This document shows positions 1 to 8,648 of a stretch of DNA of 64,000 nucleotides, piece by piece. Position 1 is the first letter of the stretch. Each line of letters starts with the position of its first letter. Origin of the DNA: CAMAVH01 sp036500145 (GTDB lineage: Bacteria; Pseudomonadota; Alphaproteobacteria; SMXQ01); the NCBI GenBank assembly GCA_036500145.1, contig DASYCO010000078.1, forward strand, positions 19,017 to 83,016. The letters are read 5' to 3'. Made by a program: the position numbers and the translations under genes. The notes beneath the pieces were generated by a model. That model was not told the DNA's origin and made no database searches. It saw only the letters and a program-made list of their open reading frames with translations.

Positions 1-258
1 TGCACGCGCGGGTCGCCTGCGGCTATCGGCGCTCCGGCCTTCATCCGCCTCGACGTGACGAAGAAGACCATCGCCGGGCCCAAGCAGACGGCGAAGATTC
101 TCTATGTCGACAAGACCGCGGACCGGCTCCTGCTGCAAGGCACCGAGTTCGGCTACGGCTGGACGATGGCTCTCGAGCAGGCCAGCGGCAAGCTCGTCAC
201 CACGCTCGTCGACGAGAACGGCGTCTTCGTCCTGTTCGGCGCTTGCACGCCTTTGTGA
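1..258 (+). CDS. C-terminal part of a small hypothetical protein
   Basis: The frame is open from the first base of the window, so the true start lies outside. A GTG at 55 is a possible but unlikely internal start. The visible part is rich in beta-strand-like alternation and ends in VLFGACTPL. I have a general memory of small secreted hypothetical proteins of alphaproteobacteria with this kind of ending, but I cannot name a family. It precedes the next gene by 22 bp on the same strand and may belong to the same transcript. Function unknown. Confidence 0.55.
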   Translation, partial: CTRGSPAAIGAPAFIRLDVTKKTIAGPKQTAKILYVDKTADRLLLQGTEFGYGWTMALEQASGKLVTTLVDENGVFVLFGACTPL

Positions 259-280
259 CCGGAGCGAGCGGGAGAGGCGC

Positions 281-688
281 ATGATGGAATATCAGGATCT
301 GGCGACGCGCTTCTGGGACGATCTCGTGTCTCGGCCGAGCGGGCCCATGGCGTTCCGCTTCGTGCTGCAGCCGGTCATGGCGGTCATCTTCGCCACGCGG
401 GACGGCATCAAGGACGCCCGCACGGGGCGCTCGCCCTATTTCTGGACGATTCTGTCCAGTTCGGGCGAACGCGGCGGGCGGATTCGCGAAGGATTGAAGG
501 CAGTGGGGCGGATCATCCTGCTGGGGCTGGCCATGGATGCCATCTATCAGTTCCGCGAGCTGGACGGATTCAGGCCGCTGGAAGCCGTGGTGGTGGCTCT
601 CGTCCTGGGCTTCATTCCCTATCTGCTGATGCGCGGGCCGATCGCGCGCCTGGCGAAGCATTGGCTGGCGCGCAGGCATGCCGAATGA
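281..688 (+). CDS. Small conserved membrane protein, function unknown
   Basis: This is a 135-residue protein. The ATG at 281 is chosen because a purine-rich GGGAGAGG (about 270-277) precedes it; the longer frame from 104 overlaps the upstream gene in another frame. Two or three hydrophobic stretches are visible (around residues 20-35, 75-90 and 97-115), with basic residues at the C-terminus (ARLAKHWLARRHAE), as in an inner-membrane protein. Its stop codon overlaps the ATG of the next gene (ATGA at 685-688), so the two are probably translationally coupled. I do not recognise a named family. Confidence 0.7.
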   Translation: MMEYQDLATRFWDDLVSRPSGPMAFRFVLQPVMAVIFATRDGIKDARTGRSPYFWTILSSSGERGGRIREGLKAVGRIILLGLAMDAIYQFRELDGFRPLEAVVVALVLGFIPYLLMRGPIARLAKHWLARRHAE

Positions 689-1947
689 CGGAAGGCTCGC
701 TCAGCGGCGACGGCCTCGTGGGGATGCGCTCTCCGGGGATTGGCTATCGCAATGCGCCATCCCAAGCTCTGGCCATGACTGACGCGGACCCCGCGCTCGG
801 CGACATGTTCGGCGGCGGACCCTTCGGAACCTTGGAGAAGCGCCTGGGCCTCGTTGCCCCGGACCGGCCGCGCGTCTATCGTCGGGCGCTGGCCGCCGTG
901 GCCGTGAGCTGGCTACCGTTGCTGATCCTGTCGCTGATCGGAGGCACGCTGCTCGCAAGCCCGAAGGGCTTCGTCTGGGATTTTGCGGTTCATGCCCGCT
1001 ATCTCGTCGCCGTGCCGCTGCTCGTCTTCGCGGAGAGGACGTGCATGCCGCGCCTGAGCGCCATTGCGCGTCATTTTCTCGACACCGGCCTGGTGCCGGA
1101 ACGCGAGCGCAGCCGCTTCGTCGCGGCCGCGCTGTCGACCGCGCGCTGGCGCGACTCCGTCCGGGTCGAGATGGCGATCGCCATCCTCGCCTATGCCTTG
1201 ACCGGGATTCTGATGACCTCGGTTCAGTTCGAATCTTCCCCCATATGGCAGCGCCATGTCGTCGGCGGCGTGGAAACCTTTACGCTGGCGGGATGGTGGC
1301 ACTCGCTGGTCAGCACGCCGCTGCTGCTCGGGCTGCTGCTCTGGTGGTTCTGGCGGATGGTGCTGTGGAGCCGCTTCCTCTGGCTGGTGTCGCGGCTGGA
1401 GCTGCAGCTCATCCCGGCGCACCCGGACCACGCGGCGGGCCTGATGTTCGCCGGCTATTCCGTGCGGGCCTGCGGCATCCTCGGCTTCGCCTTGGGCGTC
1501 ATCGTCGCCGGCACCATGGCGAACCAGGTCTTTCACGACGGGGCGACCCTGCTCAGCCTGCGCTATGTCCCCATCGGCCTCGTCGCCGTGAACATCGTCG
1601 CCTTCTGCGCGCCTCTGGCCTGCTTTTCGGTGAACCTGCTTCACGCTTGGCGCCGCGGCACCTTCGAATATGGCGCGCTGGCGGGCGGCCTCGGCCGCCA
1701 GTTCGAGCGCAAGTGGCTCAACCGGAAGGAGGGCATCGAGCCGGATGCCCTCGACGTGCAGCATTTCTCGGCGACGACCGACCTCTATTCGATCGTGTCC
1801 AACGTCTACGCGATGCATTTCGTCCCGTTGGACCTGAAATCGCTTCTGTACATGGCCGTGGCCACCCTGCTGCCGTTCCTGCCCGTGGTGATCCTGGCGA
1901 CGTCGCTCGATGCCGTTCTCGAGGGGCTCGCCGGACTATTCTTCTGA
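685..1947 (+). CDS. Polytopic inner-membrane protein, function unknown
   Basis: The 420-residue product has about six hydrophobic segments: near residues 75-95, 105-125, 170-190, 215-235, 270-320 and a C-terminal pair. ATG 685 overlaps the previous stop and is taken as the start; ATG 775 (MTDADPALG) is an alternative that would drop a low-complexity leader. No catalytic motif is recognisable. A short cytoplasmic stretch before the last membrane segments is charged (GRQFERKWLNRKEG). It sits in a tight plus-strand run with DUF202, FGE-like and DUF1622 genes, which suggests a shared envelope role, but that is inference from position only. Confidence 0.7.
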   Translation: MTEGSLSGDGLVGMRSPGIGYRNAPSQALAMTDADPALGDMFGGGPFGTLEKRLGLVAPDRPRVYRRALAAVAVSWLPLLILSLIGGTLLASPKGFVWDFAVHARYLVAVPLLVFAERTCMPRLSAIARHFLDTGLVPERERSRFVAAALSTARWRDSVRVEMAIAILAYALTGILMTSVQFESSPIWQRHVVGGVETFTLAGWWHSLVSTPLLLGLLLWWFWRMVLWSRFLWLVSRLELQLIPAHPDHAAGLMFAGYSVRACGILGFALGVIVAGTMANQVFHDGATLLSLRYVPIGLVAVNIVAFCAPLACFSVNLLHAWRRGTFEYGALAGGLGRQFERKWLNRKEGIEPDALDVQHFSATTDLYSIVSNVYAMHFVPLDLKSLLYMAVATLLPFLPVVILATSLDAVLEGLAGLFF

Positions 1948-1960
1948 ATTGGAGATGCGC

Positions 1961-2377
1961 ATGTTTGAAGACAAAGAGTTTCCCGAAGGCCGCTTCGAGG
2001 TCCGCGCGACGGCGGAGAGCCACTTCTCCTGGCTGCGTACGCGCCTCAGCGTCGAGCGGACGCTCATGTCCTGGGTGCGCACGGCGGTGGCCCTGATCGG
2101 CTTCGGATTCTCGATCTTCAAGCTGCTCGAGCAGGGCGACCGCAACACGACGGCGGCCTGGTATCTCGGGCTCGCGATGATCGGCGCAGGCACGGCGGCC
2201 ATGATCATCGCGACCTGGCAGTATCACTGGGGCCTCGGCTATCTCTGGAGCCAGCAGTTCGCGCCGGTCGCCGGCATCCGCAAGGCGCCAGGACGCACGC
2301 CTCTGTTTGCCGTGGCCGTGCTGCTGGCCGTCGTTGGCGTGTTCGCTTTCATCGCCGTCCTGCTGAAGCTGCGGTGA
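1961..2377 (+). CDS. YidH/DUF202 family membrane protein
   Basis: The 138-residue protein carries the DUF202 signature LRTRLSVERTLMSWVRTAVA followed by a hydrophobic GFGFSIFKLL helix. Two further membrane segments follow (around residues 65-85 and 112-132). This matches the YidH-like family of small inner-membrane proteins, whose function is not established. ATG 1961 is preferred over ATG 1955 because GGAG at 1951-1954 then has a normal 6-base spacing. It lies 13 bp downstream of the polytopic membrane protein and 48 bp upstream of the FGE homologue, consistent with one operon. Confidence 0.85.
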   Translation: MFEDKEFPEGRFEVRATAESHFSWLRTRLSVERTLMSWVRTAVALIGFGFSIFKLLEQGDRNTTAAWYLGLAMIGAGTAAMIIATWQYHWGLGYLWSQQFAPVAGIRKAPGRTPLFAVAVLLAVVGVFAFIAVLLKLR

Positions 2378-2425
2378 GAGTCTGATTTTTCTTGAGGCGG
2401 CTGCTGTCCGGAGAGAGGGCTGGGG

Positions 2426-3397
2426 ATGGGCAACTTGGAAACGACACAGGTTCCGGCGGATAGCGAAAGGCAGGCGCCTTTCGACGGCATGGTCTGGATT
2501 CCGGGCGGCACCTTCCGCATGGGATCCGATAGCCATTATCCGGAGGAGGCTCCGGCGCACGAGGTCAAGGTGGCGGGGTTCTGGATAGACCGCTTCACAG
2601 TCACCAACCGGCAGTTCGGCGAGTTCGTGAGCGCGACGAACTACGTCACCCTGGCGGAACGGCCGGCGGATGCCGCGATGTACCCGATGGCCAAGCCGGA
2701 GATGCTGCAGCCGTCCTCGGTGGTGTTCCGCAAGCCGCGCACCAAGGTCGATCTCGCCAACCACTACAATTGGTGGAGCTACGTCGCCGGCGCGGACTGG
2801 CGCCATCCGCGCGGCCCGCGCACCTCGCTGAAGGGGCTCGCCGACCATCCCGTCGTGCACGTGGCCTATGAGGATGTCGAGGCCTATGCCCGCTGGGCCG
2901 GAAAGGCCATCCCGACCGAGGCCGAATGGGAGTTCGCCGCGCGCGGCGGCCTCGAGGGCGCCGAGTTCGCCTGGGGCGCCGAGTTCACGCCGAACGGGAA
3001 GCACATGGCCAACACCTGGCAGGGCCTGTTCCCCTTGGTCAACCTACGGATCGACGGCCATGAATGGACGTCTCCGGTCGGCAGCTATCCGGCCAACGGC
3101 TACGGCCTCTGCGACATGGCGGGCAATGTCTGGGAGTGGACCTCGGACTGGTACCAGGACCATGGAAAGATCGAGTTCTCCTGCTGCACGCGCGAGAACC
3201 CGCGCGGCGGCGAGCGTGACGCCAGCTACGACCCGCGCCTGCCGGACATCCGGATACCGCGCAAGGTGATGAAGGGCGGTTCCCACCTCTGCGCCCCGAG
3301 CTACTGCCGGCGCTACAGGCCGGCGGCGCGCATGGCACAGCCCGTCGACACCTCCACCTGCCATGTCGGCTTCCGCTGCATCCTGCGCGGCAGCTAA
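2426..3397 (+). CDS. Formylglycine-generating enzyme (FGE/SUMF1) family protein
   Basis: The 323-residue protein has the full FGE-sulfatase fold signature: WIPGGTFRMGSDSHYPEE near the N-terminus, IDRFTVTNRQFGEFV, LPTEAEWE-type text (IPTEAEWEFAARGG), CDMAGNVWEW, and a GGSHLC...SYCRRYR...VGFRC ending. Genuine FGEs use a copper-binding cysteine pair to oxidise a sulfatase cysteine to formylglycine. The equivalent pair appears intact here as Cys289 and Cys294 with the same four-residue spacing. It could therefore be a catalytically competent sulfatase maturase and not merely a lectin-like relative. No sulfatase gene is in the window; one may lie upstream of position 1. GGGGATGGGC precedes an ATG start. 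Confidence 0.9.
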   Translation: MGNLETTQVPADSERQAPFDGMVWIPGGTFRMGSDSHYPEEAPAHEVKVAGFWIDRFTVTNRQFGEFVSATNYVTLAERPADAAMYPMAKPEMLQPSSVVFRKPRTKVDLANHYNWWSYVAGADWRHPRGPRTSLKGLADHPVVHVAYEDVEAYARWAGKAIPTEAEWEFAARGGLEGAEFAWGAEFTPNGKHMANTWQGLFPLVNLRIDGHEWTSPVGSYPANGYGLCDMAGNVWEWTSDWYQDHGKIEFSCCTRENPRGGERDASYDPRLPDIRIPRKVMKGGSHLCAPSYCRRYRPAARMAQPVDTSTCHVGFRCILRGS

Positions 3398-3409
3398 GGG
3401 AAGGGCGCG

Positions 3410-3793
3410 ATGGAAGAGCTGTTCCTGCGGATCACCGAACATGCGGCCCTGGGGATCGAGATCGTCGCGGTCGCCATGGTGGTGTACGGAGCCTTCGAAG
3501 CCTTCGCGCGGACATTGGCCCGCGTCTTCGGCGGCCCGTCGTCAGGCTGGCGGCAGGAGGTCTGGGTCGATTTCGGCATGTGGCTGCTGCTTGGCCTGCA
3601 GTTCGCCCTCGCCGCCGACATCGTGCGCAGCACGATCGCGCCGACTTGGGGCGACATCGGCCGGCTCGCCGCCATCGCCGTGATCCGGACGTTCCTGAAC
3701 TATTTCCTGGAGAAGGACGTCATCGAAGTGCGCCGCCTGGACGCGGAGGCGGCGGAGAAGAAGAGGGATGACGTCGCTGCGAGGCATCCTTAG
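3410..3793 (+). CDS. DUF1622 family membrane protein
   Basis: The 127-residue protein has three predicted membrane segments (residues about 14-32, 50-70 and 82-100) and the DUF1622 hallmarks: a leading EHAALGIEIVAVAMVVYG helix, a DFGMWLLLGLQFALAADIV helix, and an IRTFLNYFLEKDVIEVRR-like end. The family is widespread in proteobacteria and functionally uncharacterised. It starts 12 bp after the FGE gene with AAGGG upstream, and its stop directly abuts the next start, so it sits in the same operon. The charged tail (EAAEKKRDD) is probably cytoplasmic. Confidence 0.88.
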   Translation: MEELFLRITEHAALGIEIVAVAMVVYGAFEAFARTLARVFGGPSSGWRQEVWVDFGMWLLLGLQFALAADIVRSTIAPTWGDIGRLAAIAVIRTFLNYFLEKDVIEVRRLDAEAAEKKRDDVAARHP

Positions 3794-5296
3794 ATGGACA
3801 GACAGGTGTTCGCCATGAAACGCACGGGTCTCTATTGGGGCGTGGTCTTCTGGGCCTTGTCCTGCGCCGGGCTGGCACAGGCGGCGAGCGATCCAGCTCC
3901 TCTCACCGACGCGGAAGAGCAAGAGATCGAGGCCTTGGCCCTGCCGGCGCCGCAGGCCTGGATCGGCGATTTCGACGGAATGCGGACGCGGCGCGTGATC
4001 CGCATCCTGGTGCCCTACAGCAAGACCTTCTATTTCGTCGACAAGGGCCGCGAGCTCGGCATCGAGCACGACCTCGGCGTCGGGTTCCAGGACGGGTTGA
4101 ACAAGAAGTTCAACACCAAGAGCCTGCGCATCCAGGTCGCCTTCATACCGGTGGCGCGCGATGAACTGCTCGCGCGCCTGATCGGCGGATATGGCGACAT
4201 CGCGGCTGGCGGCCTGACGGTGACCCCGGCGCGCCAGAAGCTGGTGGACTTCGTGGCCCCCATGGCCAGCGGCGTGCGCGAGGTCGTCGTTCTCGGCCGC
4301 AACGCGCCGCCCATCGAATCGCTGGACGACCTGTCCGGCCGGGAAATCCTCGTGCGCAAGTCGAGCAGCTACTTCGAGCATTTGCTCGAACTGAACCGGC
4401 GCATGGGCGAGGCGGGCAAGAAGGGCATCGTTCTGGTGCCGGCAGACGAGGATCTGGAGGACGAAGACCTGCTGGAGATGGCGAATGCGGGGCTGCTGTC
4501 CTTCGTCGTGGTCGACCGCTACAAGGGAAACTTCTGGGCCCGGATATTCAAGGACATCAAGGTGCGCGACGACCTGATGGTCAACAGCGGCGGCGACATC
4601 GCCTGGGCGGTCCGAAAGAACAGTCCGCTGCTGCGCGGCGAGATCGACGCTTTCTTCAAGACGCACAAGGTCGGCAGCCAGTTCGGCAACACGCTGGTGA
4701 AGCGCTACCTCGAGAACACGAAATACGTGAAGAACGCGACCTCCGCCGCGGAGATGAAGCGCTTCGCCGAGATGGTGGGCCTGTTCGAGAAGTACGGGCA
4801 GGACTACAACTTCGACCCGCTCATGATCATGGCGCAGGGGTTCCAAGAATCCGGCCTGAACCAGGGGGCCCGTAGCCCGCGCGGGGCGGTCGGCGTCATG
4901 CAGCTCCTGCCGTCGACGGCGGCGGACCCGGCCATCGGCATCAAGGACATCGAGAGCGACGCCTCGCAGAACATCCATGCCGGCGCGAAATACCTGCGCC
5001 ACCTGATCGAGGAATATCTCGACGAGCCCGGCCTCAGCGAGAAGGACCGCGTGCTGATGGCCTTCGCCGCCTACAATGCGGGGCCCGGCAACCTGCGCAA
5101 GATGCGGCGGCTCGCCCAGAAGTCGGGGCTCGACCAGAACGTCTGGTTCCTGAACGTCGAGGTCGCCGCCGCGCGGCTGGTGGGCAACGAAACGGTCCAG
5201 TACGTCGGAAACATCTATAAATATTACATGGCCTACAAGCTGACGAAGGCGCGCGAGGCCGCCCGCCAGGAAAGCCTGCCGGCCGCGACGCCATGA
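3794..5296 (+). CDS. MltF-like membrane-bound lytic transglycosylase
   Basis: The 500-residue protein (from ATG 3794; ATG 3815 would give a cleaner signal peptide, MKRTGLYWGVVFWALSCAGL) has two modules. Residues about 60-300 resemble a bacterial extracellular solute-binding family 3 domain (RIRILVPYSKTFYFVDKG-type start, DELLARLIGGYGDIAAGG). Residues about 330-470 form an SLT domain with the catalytic glutamate in QGFQESGLNQGA (E352), followed by GAVGVMQLLPSTA and AFAAYNAGPGNLRKM. This is the architecture of MltF, which cleaves peptidoglycan strands in the periplasm. It is the last gene of the plus-strand group and ends 3 bp before a convergent gene. Confidence 0.9.
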   Translation: MDRQVFAMKRTGLYWGVVFWALSCAGLAQAASDPAPLTDAEEQEIEALALPAPQAWIGDFDGMRTRRVIRILVPYSKTFYFVDKGRELGIEHDLGVGFQDGLNKKFNTKSLRIQVAFIPVARDELLARLIGGYGDIAAGGLTVTPARQKLVDFVAPMASGVREVVVLGRNAPPIESLDDLSGREILVRKSSSYFEHLLELNRRMGEAGKKGIVLVPADEDLEDEDLLEMANAGLLSFVVVDRYKGNFWARIFKDIKVRDDLMVNSGGDIAWAVRKNSPLLRGEIDAFFKTHKVGSQFGNTLVKRYLENTKYVKNATSAAEMKRFAEMVGLFEKYGQDYNFDPLMIMAQGFQESGLNQGARSPRGAVGVMQLLPSTAADPAIGIKDIESDASQNIHAGAKYLRHLIEEYLDEPGLSEKDRVLMAFAAYNAGPGNLRKMRRLAQKSGLDQNVWFLNVEVAAARLVGNETVQYVGNIYKYYMAYKLTKAREAARQESLPAATP

Positions 5297-5299
5297 CGC

Positions 5300-6511
5300 T
5301 CAGAAGGCCTCGCCGACGCTGATGTAGAGCACGGTGCCGTCTTCGCCTTGGGCGACGTCGACGCGGAAATTGACGGGATTGTCGTGGGCGATGCGCAGGC
5401 GCAGGCCGCCGCCGAAGCTCCACAGCAGGTTGTCGCCTGTCAGCGAGGCGGGATCGTGCGCGACTTCGCCGATGCCCGCGAAGCCCGCGACGCCGAGCCA
5501 GTCGAGGAGCTGGTGGCGCAGCTCGCCCTGGCCGGCCAGCATGAACCTGTCGCGGTACTTGCCCGATTCATAGCCGCGCAGGTCGTTGTGCTGGCCGAAC
5601 TGGCTGAGGTCGAAGAAGGGTGCGCCGCCGCTGGCGTAGCGGCCGAAGCCGCGCAGCGCCAGCACGTCCTTCTCGCTCAACGACATGTAGTGGTTGTATT
5701 CGGCTTCGTAGGCGCTGTAGTCGAAGTCGCTGCCGTAGGCGCCGTTGAAGACGTCGATGGTGACGTTGGCGAGGTTGCCGGACGTCGGATAGAAGCTGTT
5801 GTCGCGCGTGTCCCACTGCAGCTTGGCGCCCAGGGCAACCGTCTGCGTCTCGGCCTCCAGGGGCGGCAGGGCGGTGAAGGCGCTTTCCGCCTTGGCGGCG
5901 GCGTTGATGTTGAGATAGGTGAGGCGCGGGCCGAGGTAGAGGCTGGGCGCGACCTCGCGGAGGCCCTGCAGCAGCACGCCGGTCATGTCTTGCTCGATGT
6001 GCAAGGGGTGGTCCTGCAGGGCGGCATTGTTGCCGATGCCGAAGAAGTCGTAGTTGATGAGGCCATAGCCTGCGCCGGCGAGCACGCGCCAGCGGTCCTC
6101 GTCGAGATGGCCGACATAGCCCAGGGCGCCGCCGTAGCTTCTTTCCTGGGTCGCGAAGATGCCGCCGCCCAGAATGGATGGCGGCTGGGCGGGGTCCGTG
6201 CCGGCCGGATGAAAGATGTACTGTCCGATGAGGCCGAGGGCCCAGCCCTGGCTCGGCGAATGGTTGGGAATTGGCGCGATCACCCATTCCGACGAGCCGT
6301 CGGTGGCGACGGCCGGCAGCGGCGCGGCCGCCGTGGGGTCTATGGCAGAGGGATATCCGCTGCTGGGCGGCTCGAAGCTCAAGCCGGTGGCGGAAGTCCC
6401 CGCAGCGGCCGGCGCGCCTTGCGCGAGGGCGGCAGGCGGACTTGCGAGCGTTCCAGCCAGCAAGCAGCTTATGAAGCTCAAGGAAACGATGCGCACTGCG
6501 GTGACCGGCAT
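5300..6511 (-). CDS. BamA/surface-antigen-type outer-membrane beta-barrel protein
   Basis: The 403-residue protein starts at the ATG ending at 6511, preceded by GAGGAG 10 bases upstream; a longer frame to 6556 lacks this. A signal peptide (MPVTAVRIVSLSFISCLLAG) is followed by a proline/alanine-rich linker and a C-terminal barrel resembling the Omp85 bacterial surface antigen domain (WDTRDNSFYPTSGNL; LRGYESGKYRDR; WSFGGGLRLRIAHDNPVNFR). The last residue is phenylalanine, as usual for barrels folded by BAM. No POTRA repeats are visible, so it is a short autonomous barrel and not BamA itself. Substrate or role unknown. It lies downstream of the exported methyltransferase-like gene. Confidence 0.82.
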   Translation of the reverse strand: MPVTAVRIVSLSFISCLLAGTLASPPAALAQGAPAAAGTSATGLSFEPPSSGYPSAIDPTAAAPLPAVATDGSSEWVIAPIPNHSPSQGWALGLIGQYIFHPAGTDPAQPPSILGGGIFATQERSYGGALGYVGHLDEDRWRVLAGAGYGLINYDFFGIGNNAALQDHPLHIEQDMTGVLLQGLREVAPSLYLGPRLTYLNINAAAKAESAFTALPPLEAETQTVALGAKLQWDTRDNSFYPTSGNLANVTIDVFNGAYGSDFDYSAYEAEYNHYMSLSEKDVLALRGFGRYASGGAPFFDLSQFGQHNDLRGYESGKYRDRFMLAGQGELRHQLLDWLGVAGFAGIGEVAHDPASLTGDNLLWSFGGGLRLRIAHDNPVNFRVDVAQGEDGTVLYISVGEAF

Positions 6512-6686
6512 GACCCGGATACTCCTCGCCTGTCGCCTTCCGGGCCGGTTCGTCACCGGCTAGGGGCATTCTCCGTCAGGGAGGAGATGGCCGCGTGGAG
6601 ATTGCTGCGCCTCCCATCCGCAGATGGCGAGGACGAGCCGATTCCTGCGCAGAATTATTTGGCGAACGGCGCGACGTGCGCAGCAG

Positions 6687-7586
6687 CTATGGCTTGACGA
6701 ATTTCACGACGAATTCGTCCTTCGGCTGCGGCGGGTTCGGCGTGTTCTTGTCGCGAGGGTCGTTGGGGTTGTGCAGGAAATCGCCTTCCGCCGCCAGCTT
6801 GAAGCCGGCCGCTTCGACTTCCTTGACCAGGAACGCCTCTTCGATGCGATGCAGCGTGCCCGCTTCGGAGATGCCGGTGCCGGACCGGCCGGCATGGTCG
6901 GCGATGACGTAGAGGCCGCCGGGCTTCAGTGCGGCGAAGACGGCCTTGTTCATCGCGGCGCGGTCGACGCCTTGGTAGCCGAGGTCGTGGTAGTTGAACA
7001 TCAGCGTCACGAGGTCGATGCGGCCCGCCGCCAGGTCGGGCGGCACGGGGCTGTCGAACGAACGGACGACGGGCGTGATCGGCGCGCCGTTCTTGCCGAG
7101 CTTTCCGGCACGGTCGGCGAGCGCGGCGGGAAAGCCGCGCGGCGCGCTCGGCGCGGCGGCGGGCGGGGTGGCGGCACTCGGCGCGGCCATCATCATGTTC
7201 GGATTGCTGTCGCCTTCCGGCACGGCGGGGCGCATCGCCGGCTGGTCGGGCGTGCGCGGCGCGGGGCCTTGGCCGTAGACGGCGCCGGTCGGCCCGATGG
7301 CGCGGGCGAGCAGTTCCGTCGTGTAGCCGCCGGCGGCGCTGATGTCGAGGGCGGTGATGCCGGGGCGGATGCCGATGAACTTCAGCATCTGCTCGGGCTT
7401 GCGGCGCTGGTCGTTGGTGCGGTCTGCGGCGCTGCGGTCCGGGCTCGCGACGATCTGCGCGATCTGCTCGGTGGAGAGGACAGGCTTGCTGTCCTGGGCA
7501 AGGGCGGCATGGCCGACAGACAGCAGGCCGGCCGTGCAGGCTGCGGCCGCGAAGGCAGCCAAGAATTCCATCCGCGTCATCGTCAT
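6687..7586 (-). CDS. Exported class I methyltransferase-like protein
   Basis: The 299-residue protein starts at the ATG ending at 7586, with AAGGGAGA upstream. It has a convincing signal peptide (FLAAFAAAACTAGLLSVGHA, cut near LAQ). The mature part has a SAM-binding-like motif I (ALDISAAGGYTTELLARAIG), a proline/alanine/methionine-rich insert of about 45 residues, then LVTLMFNYHDLGY and LKPGGLYVIADHAGR, typical of methyltransferase strands 4 and 5. Several alphaproteobacterial proteins annotated as methyltransferases share this exported form. SAM is not known to be available in the periplasm, so a true methyltransferase role is doubtful. Confidence 0.8.
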   Translation of the reverse strand: MTMTRMEFLAAFAAAACTAGLLSVGHAALAQDSKPVLSTEQIAQIVASPDRSAADRTNDQRRKPEQMLKFIGIRPGITALDISAAGGYTTELLARAIGPTGAVYGQGPAPRTPDQPAMRPAVPEGDSNPNMMMAAPSAATPPAAAPSAPRGFPAALADRAGKLGKNGAPITPVVRSFDSPVPPDLAAGRIDLVTLMFNYHDLGYQGVDRAAMNKAVFAALKPGGLYVIADHAGRSGTGISEAGTLHRIEEAFLVKEVEAAGFKLAAEGDFLHNPNDPRDKNTPNPPQPKDEFVVKFVKP

Positions 7587-7750
7587 CGGTGTCTCCCTTT
7601 CTGCGTTTGCAGCAATGGTAGCCGAAGCCTGCCCCTCGGGGGCGCAAAAACGCGTGACCGTTCCTTTGGCCGCCGTCGCGACGATTGGCCGAAAGGGCTG
7701 AAATGCTTGAAATGACGCCGTATCGGGGCAGCAGGATCGGGAGCGGCGCG

Positions 7751-8632
7751 CTACCAGCTGGTATCGTAGGCGATGTAGCGGGTCATGTACTCTTCGAAGG
7801 TCCACATTTCGCCGTGCCAGCTGAACAGCATGTCGGGCTGGTAGAACGACAGTCCCAGCGCCTGCGCCACGGCCGGATGAATCGGGTATTGGCAATTTCC
7901 CATCGGGGGGACATTTGGGAAGCCTTGCTGCAGCCTGCTCAGGCCGGCCTCGTAATTGTCGCCCAGGAACGGCAGCGTCGCCTCGAAGAGGGTGGTCGCC
8001 AGGAATTCGACGCCCATGGCCGACATGTGGCCATGGGACCAGAACAGGTAATGGTCGCGGAAATTGGCCCGCACGAAATCGGTGAGCCGCACGTCCGACA
8101 TGCCGTCGCGCTGCTCCATCAGCTGGAAGTCGATGTCCAGGGCGCGCTGCAGGTCCGGCATGCGCTTGGTCGACAGCTCCATGAACGTCTCGTAGGCGAC
8201 CTTGCCGGTCAGGCCTTTCTTGATGACCTCCATCGCGACCAGGTTGCCGTGCGGAAAGCGCCCCCAGGGAAAGCGTTCGCTCGTCTTGTCGCGCGGGTCA
8301 GGCACGGTGAAGGGCCAGAAGCAGGTCATCATGTAGCTGGGAAACACCAGCTTCGGGACGATGCTGTGAATGTGCTGGCGGACGAATTCGCGCTCGGGGA
8401 CGCTCTCGCGGGTGTCGAGCTGTTCCATGTAGAACTTGCAGCGCTGCAGCTGCTGCGGCGTCGGCATCTCGACCTCGTGGCCCGGCGCTGCATGGTTCAG
8501 CACGCAGAGGTAGCCGCGATGCTCCAGGTTCGCGTCTGCCTGCGACAGCGCGATCGTCAGATGGGGGGCCTGGCAATTGCCGTAGATGATGACGAGTTCC
8601 GCGTCAGGATCGGCGCTGCCGCAAAGAAGCAT
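7751..8632 (-). CDS. WcbI-family polysaccharide modification protein
   Basis: The 293-residue protein has the WcbI hallmark IIYGNCQ at residues 15-21, followed by a long alpha/beta domain with FVRQHIHSIVPKLVFPS and PMGNCQYPIHP. WcbI from Burkholderia capsule loci has been shown to bind coenzyme A and is thought to act in acetylation of capsular polysaccharide. No clear Shine-Dalgarno precedes the ATG. It follows two methyltransferase genes on the same strand with a 16-bp gap, so it is probably the last gene of that transcript. The family assignment rests on the YGNCQ motif and cluster context. Confidence 0.8.
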   Translation of the reverse strand: MLLCGSADPDAELVIIYGNCQAPHLTIALSQADANLEHRGYLCVLNHAAPGHEVEMPTPQQLQRCKFYMEQLDTRESVPEREFVRQHIHSIVPKLVFPSYMMTCFWPFTVPDPRDKTSERFPWGRFPHGNLVAMEVIKKGLTGKVAYETFMELSTKRMPDLQRALDIDFQLMEQRDGMSDVRLTDFVRANFRDHYLFWSHGHMSAMGVEFLATTLFEATLPFLGDNYEAGLSRLQQGFPNVPPMGNCQYPIHPAVAQALGLSFYQPDMLFSWHGEMWTFEEYMTRYIAYDTSW

Positions 8633-8648
8633 GAGAGGGATCCGTTTG

